This document shows positions 5,244-6,410 of a stretch of 6,410 nucleotides of DNA, piece by piece. The notes below the pieces were generated by a model, which saw nothing but the letters and a program-made list of their open reading frames with translations, was not told the origin of the DNA and made no database searches. The translations under genes were made by a program, and so were the position numbers. Every line of letters begins with the position of its first letter. The stretch's first letter is position 1. This DNA comes from an uncultured Eggerthella sp. (lineage in GTDB: Bacteria > Actinomycetota > Coriobacteriia > Coriobacteriales > Eggerthellaceae), in contig URMQ01000097.1 in assembly GCA_900548955.1 (NCBI GenBank), positions 1-6,410 on the forward strand, written 5' to 3'.

Positions 5244-6326
5244 GTTGAGCGAATCCACCCCATGTGCCATAGGGATTTTCACCGTATAGTCACATGCCGC
5301 TATAGTATGATCAGAAAGGCCGTCCCCTTCGGTACCCAACACAACAGCAAGTTTTTCGCATTCTTTGAGCTGCGGATCATCTAGGCTAATGGAATTGTCG
5401 TTTAGAGCTAGCGCGGCTGATTTAAATCCTAGCCCTCGAAGCATTTGCAAGCCCTGAACAGGCCATGCATCGCTTTGGAGAATTTCATCGGCAGAAGCAT
5501 GAATAGCGCCTTCATTGCAGTTAGCACTTTCAATGCCAGTATTCATACCAATACGAGTCCAAGGCACTTGAAAGACCGTTCCCATAGATACGCGCACTGC
5601 TCTGCGATACAACGGGTCGCAGCATGTTGGCGTAACTAAAATGGCATCTATTCCAAGCGCCGCCGCACTGCGAAATGCCGCACCTACATTAGTGTGGTTA
5701 GTTATATCTTCTAGGATTGCAATGCGTCGTGCCTTAGTAGTTTCCAAAAGCTCACACACCGAAGGCAAAAGTTTGCGACGCATAGCACACAAAACCCCGC
5801 GTGTTAATTCATACCCTGCAAGTTTTTCGATTTCTGAAGCGGGAGCAACAAATACTGGCAGGCCTTCTGGAGCGTCTGTATTATCGGTAACGTTTTCTAC
5901 GGCGCCGTCATCGATTGATGCGGATGTACCATTAGCCACTCTTTCCGCAGTTCTGCCATCCCGCAAAATCTCTACGTCAGTGGCCTTGCATCCCGCAGCC
6001 TGCGCTTCATGACTACCTCCCCGATTCTGCTTTTCATGAAAGCAATCCCATGCCACTTGAGCACGCTCGATAAGGCCCCGCATAGCATCAAGTTTGTGTT
6101 CGGGAATCAGAAGAGAGAGCGGTTCATATCCTGCAGTCAAAGCGCGATCGATTACCTTATCGGATTCCGCAATAAAAATACCTTTTTCAGGTTCAAGCTT
6201 ATTGCGCAGCTGAACTTCAGTAAGACGGGCGTATACATCCAGTCGTTCGTCATCCAAAGAAGCAATTTTCTCTATCACGCTAACACCGCTTTCAAATCTT
6301 GGCGCTTGCGCCACTTCCATAAGCAC
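5196..6326 (-). CDS. TrmH/SpoU-family RNA 2'-O-ribose methyltransferase
   Basis: A SAM-dependent methyltransferase of the SPOUT class that should methylate a ribose 2'-OH in tRNA or rRNA; the target nucleotide cannot be told. It is 376 residues from a GTG at 6326. An N-terminal substrate-binding region (about 15-95, including LDVYARLTE and EPEKGIFIAES) precedes the catalytic domain. Motif 1 is N213-V-G-A-A-F-R219, motif 2 is V-L-G-T-E-G-D-G-L (328-336), and motif 3 is I-P-M-A-H-G-V-D-S-L-N-V-A-A-A (351-365); these form the trefoil-knot SAM site. Residues about 99-153 are an acidic, low-complexity insertion that I do not associate with the family. Start choice is uncertain: GGAA lies 6 bases before the GTG at 6326, while an ATG at 6320 would remove two residues. 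It is not functionally linked to the phn genes; it ends 364 bases before phnD. Confidence 0.9.
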   Translation of the reverse strand: MLMEVAQAPRFESGVSVIEKIASLDDERLDVYARLTEVQLRNKLEPEKGIFIAESDKVIDRALTAGYEPLSLLIPEHKLDAMRGLIERAQVAWDCFHEKQNRGGSHEAQAAGCKATDVEILRDGRTAERVANGTSASIDDGAVENVTDNTDAPEGLPVFVAPASEIEKLAGYELTRGVLCAMRRKLLPSVCELLETTKARRIAILEDITNHTNVGAAFRSAAALGIDAILVTPTCCDPLYRRAVRVSMGTVFQVPWTRIGMNTGIESANCNEGAIHASADEILQSDAWPVQGLQMLRGLGFKSAALALNDNSISLDDPQLKECEKLAVVLGTEGDGLSDHTIAACDYTVKIPMAHGVDSLNVAAASAVAFWELRVR

Positions 6327-6349
6327 AATTTATTCCGGCATTTAGTTTA

Positions 6350-6378
6350 ATTAGGAAAGCACCTTAATGTCTTGTCAA
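6350..6378 (-). promoter_or_regulatory. probable sigma70-type promoter of the methyltransferase gene
   Basis: A perfect -35 box TTGACA (6378-6373) is followed after exactly 17 bases by CCTAAT (6355-6350), four of six matches to TATAAT. The predicted start of transcription would be near 6343, giving a leader under 20 bases before the GTG at 6326. The short leader and weak -10 leave some doubt, but the -35 and spacing are ideal. Confidence 0.5.
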
Positions 6379-6410
6379 AAACAAAGAAACAAACTTCCAC
6401 GTGACAGACT

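Overview
The window carries the 5' part of a phosphonate uptake and degradation operon, all on the minus strand, preceded by an unrelated rRNA/tRNA methyltransferase gene on the same strand. The host is a bacterium. The substrate-binding protein has a lipoprotein signal peptide, and Shine-Dalgarno sites are mostly strong, which points to a Gram-positive (monoderm) organism. The style of the lipoprotein signal and of the TrmH-like protein recalls anaerobic Actinomycetota of the Coriobacteriia type, but Clostridia cannot be excluded and the assignment is weak.

Reading in the direction of transcription (high to low coordinates): a SpoU/TrmH-family methyltransferase (6326-5196) with a plausible sigma70-type promoter; an AT-rich 364-base intergenic region (5195-4832); phnD, a binding lipoprotein (4831-3788); a strong hairpin followed by a T-tract (3769-3728); phnC, an ATPase (3701-2787); two phnE-type permeases (2790-1909 and 1912-1010); phnG (984-556); and phnH (553 to beyond the left edge). 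phnC, the two permeases, phnG and phnH are packed with 4-base overlaps or gaps of 2 to 25 bases, so they form one transcription unit. PhnD captures a phosphonate outside the membrane, PhnC with the two permeases imports it, and PhnG and PhnH are core subunits of the carbon-phosphorus lyase complex. The other lyase genes (phnI, phnJ, phnK and so on) would be expected to the left of the window.

The most interesting part is non-coding. The phnD leader contains a 168-base segment (4887-5054) bounded by a 29-base inverted repeat, 24 of 29 positions matching, with a 13-base and a 10-base perfect block at equal spacing. Nested inside are a perfect 9-base-arm palindrome and a second hairpin. As RNA this would fold as a long closing stem around two hairpins, a three-way junction upstream of the operon. 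It could be a cis-regulatory leader RNA, a paired-operator DNA region, or a small inverted-repeat element. Other points of note are the terminator-like hairpin between phnD and phnC, a degenerate duplication of the trmH 3' end, and low-complexity additions in PhnH, PhnC and the methyltransferase.
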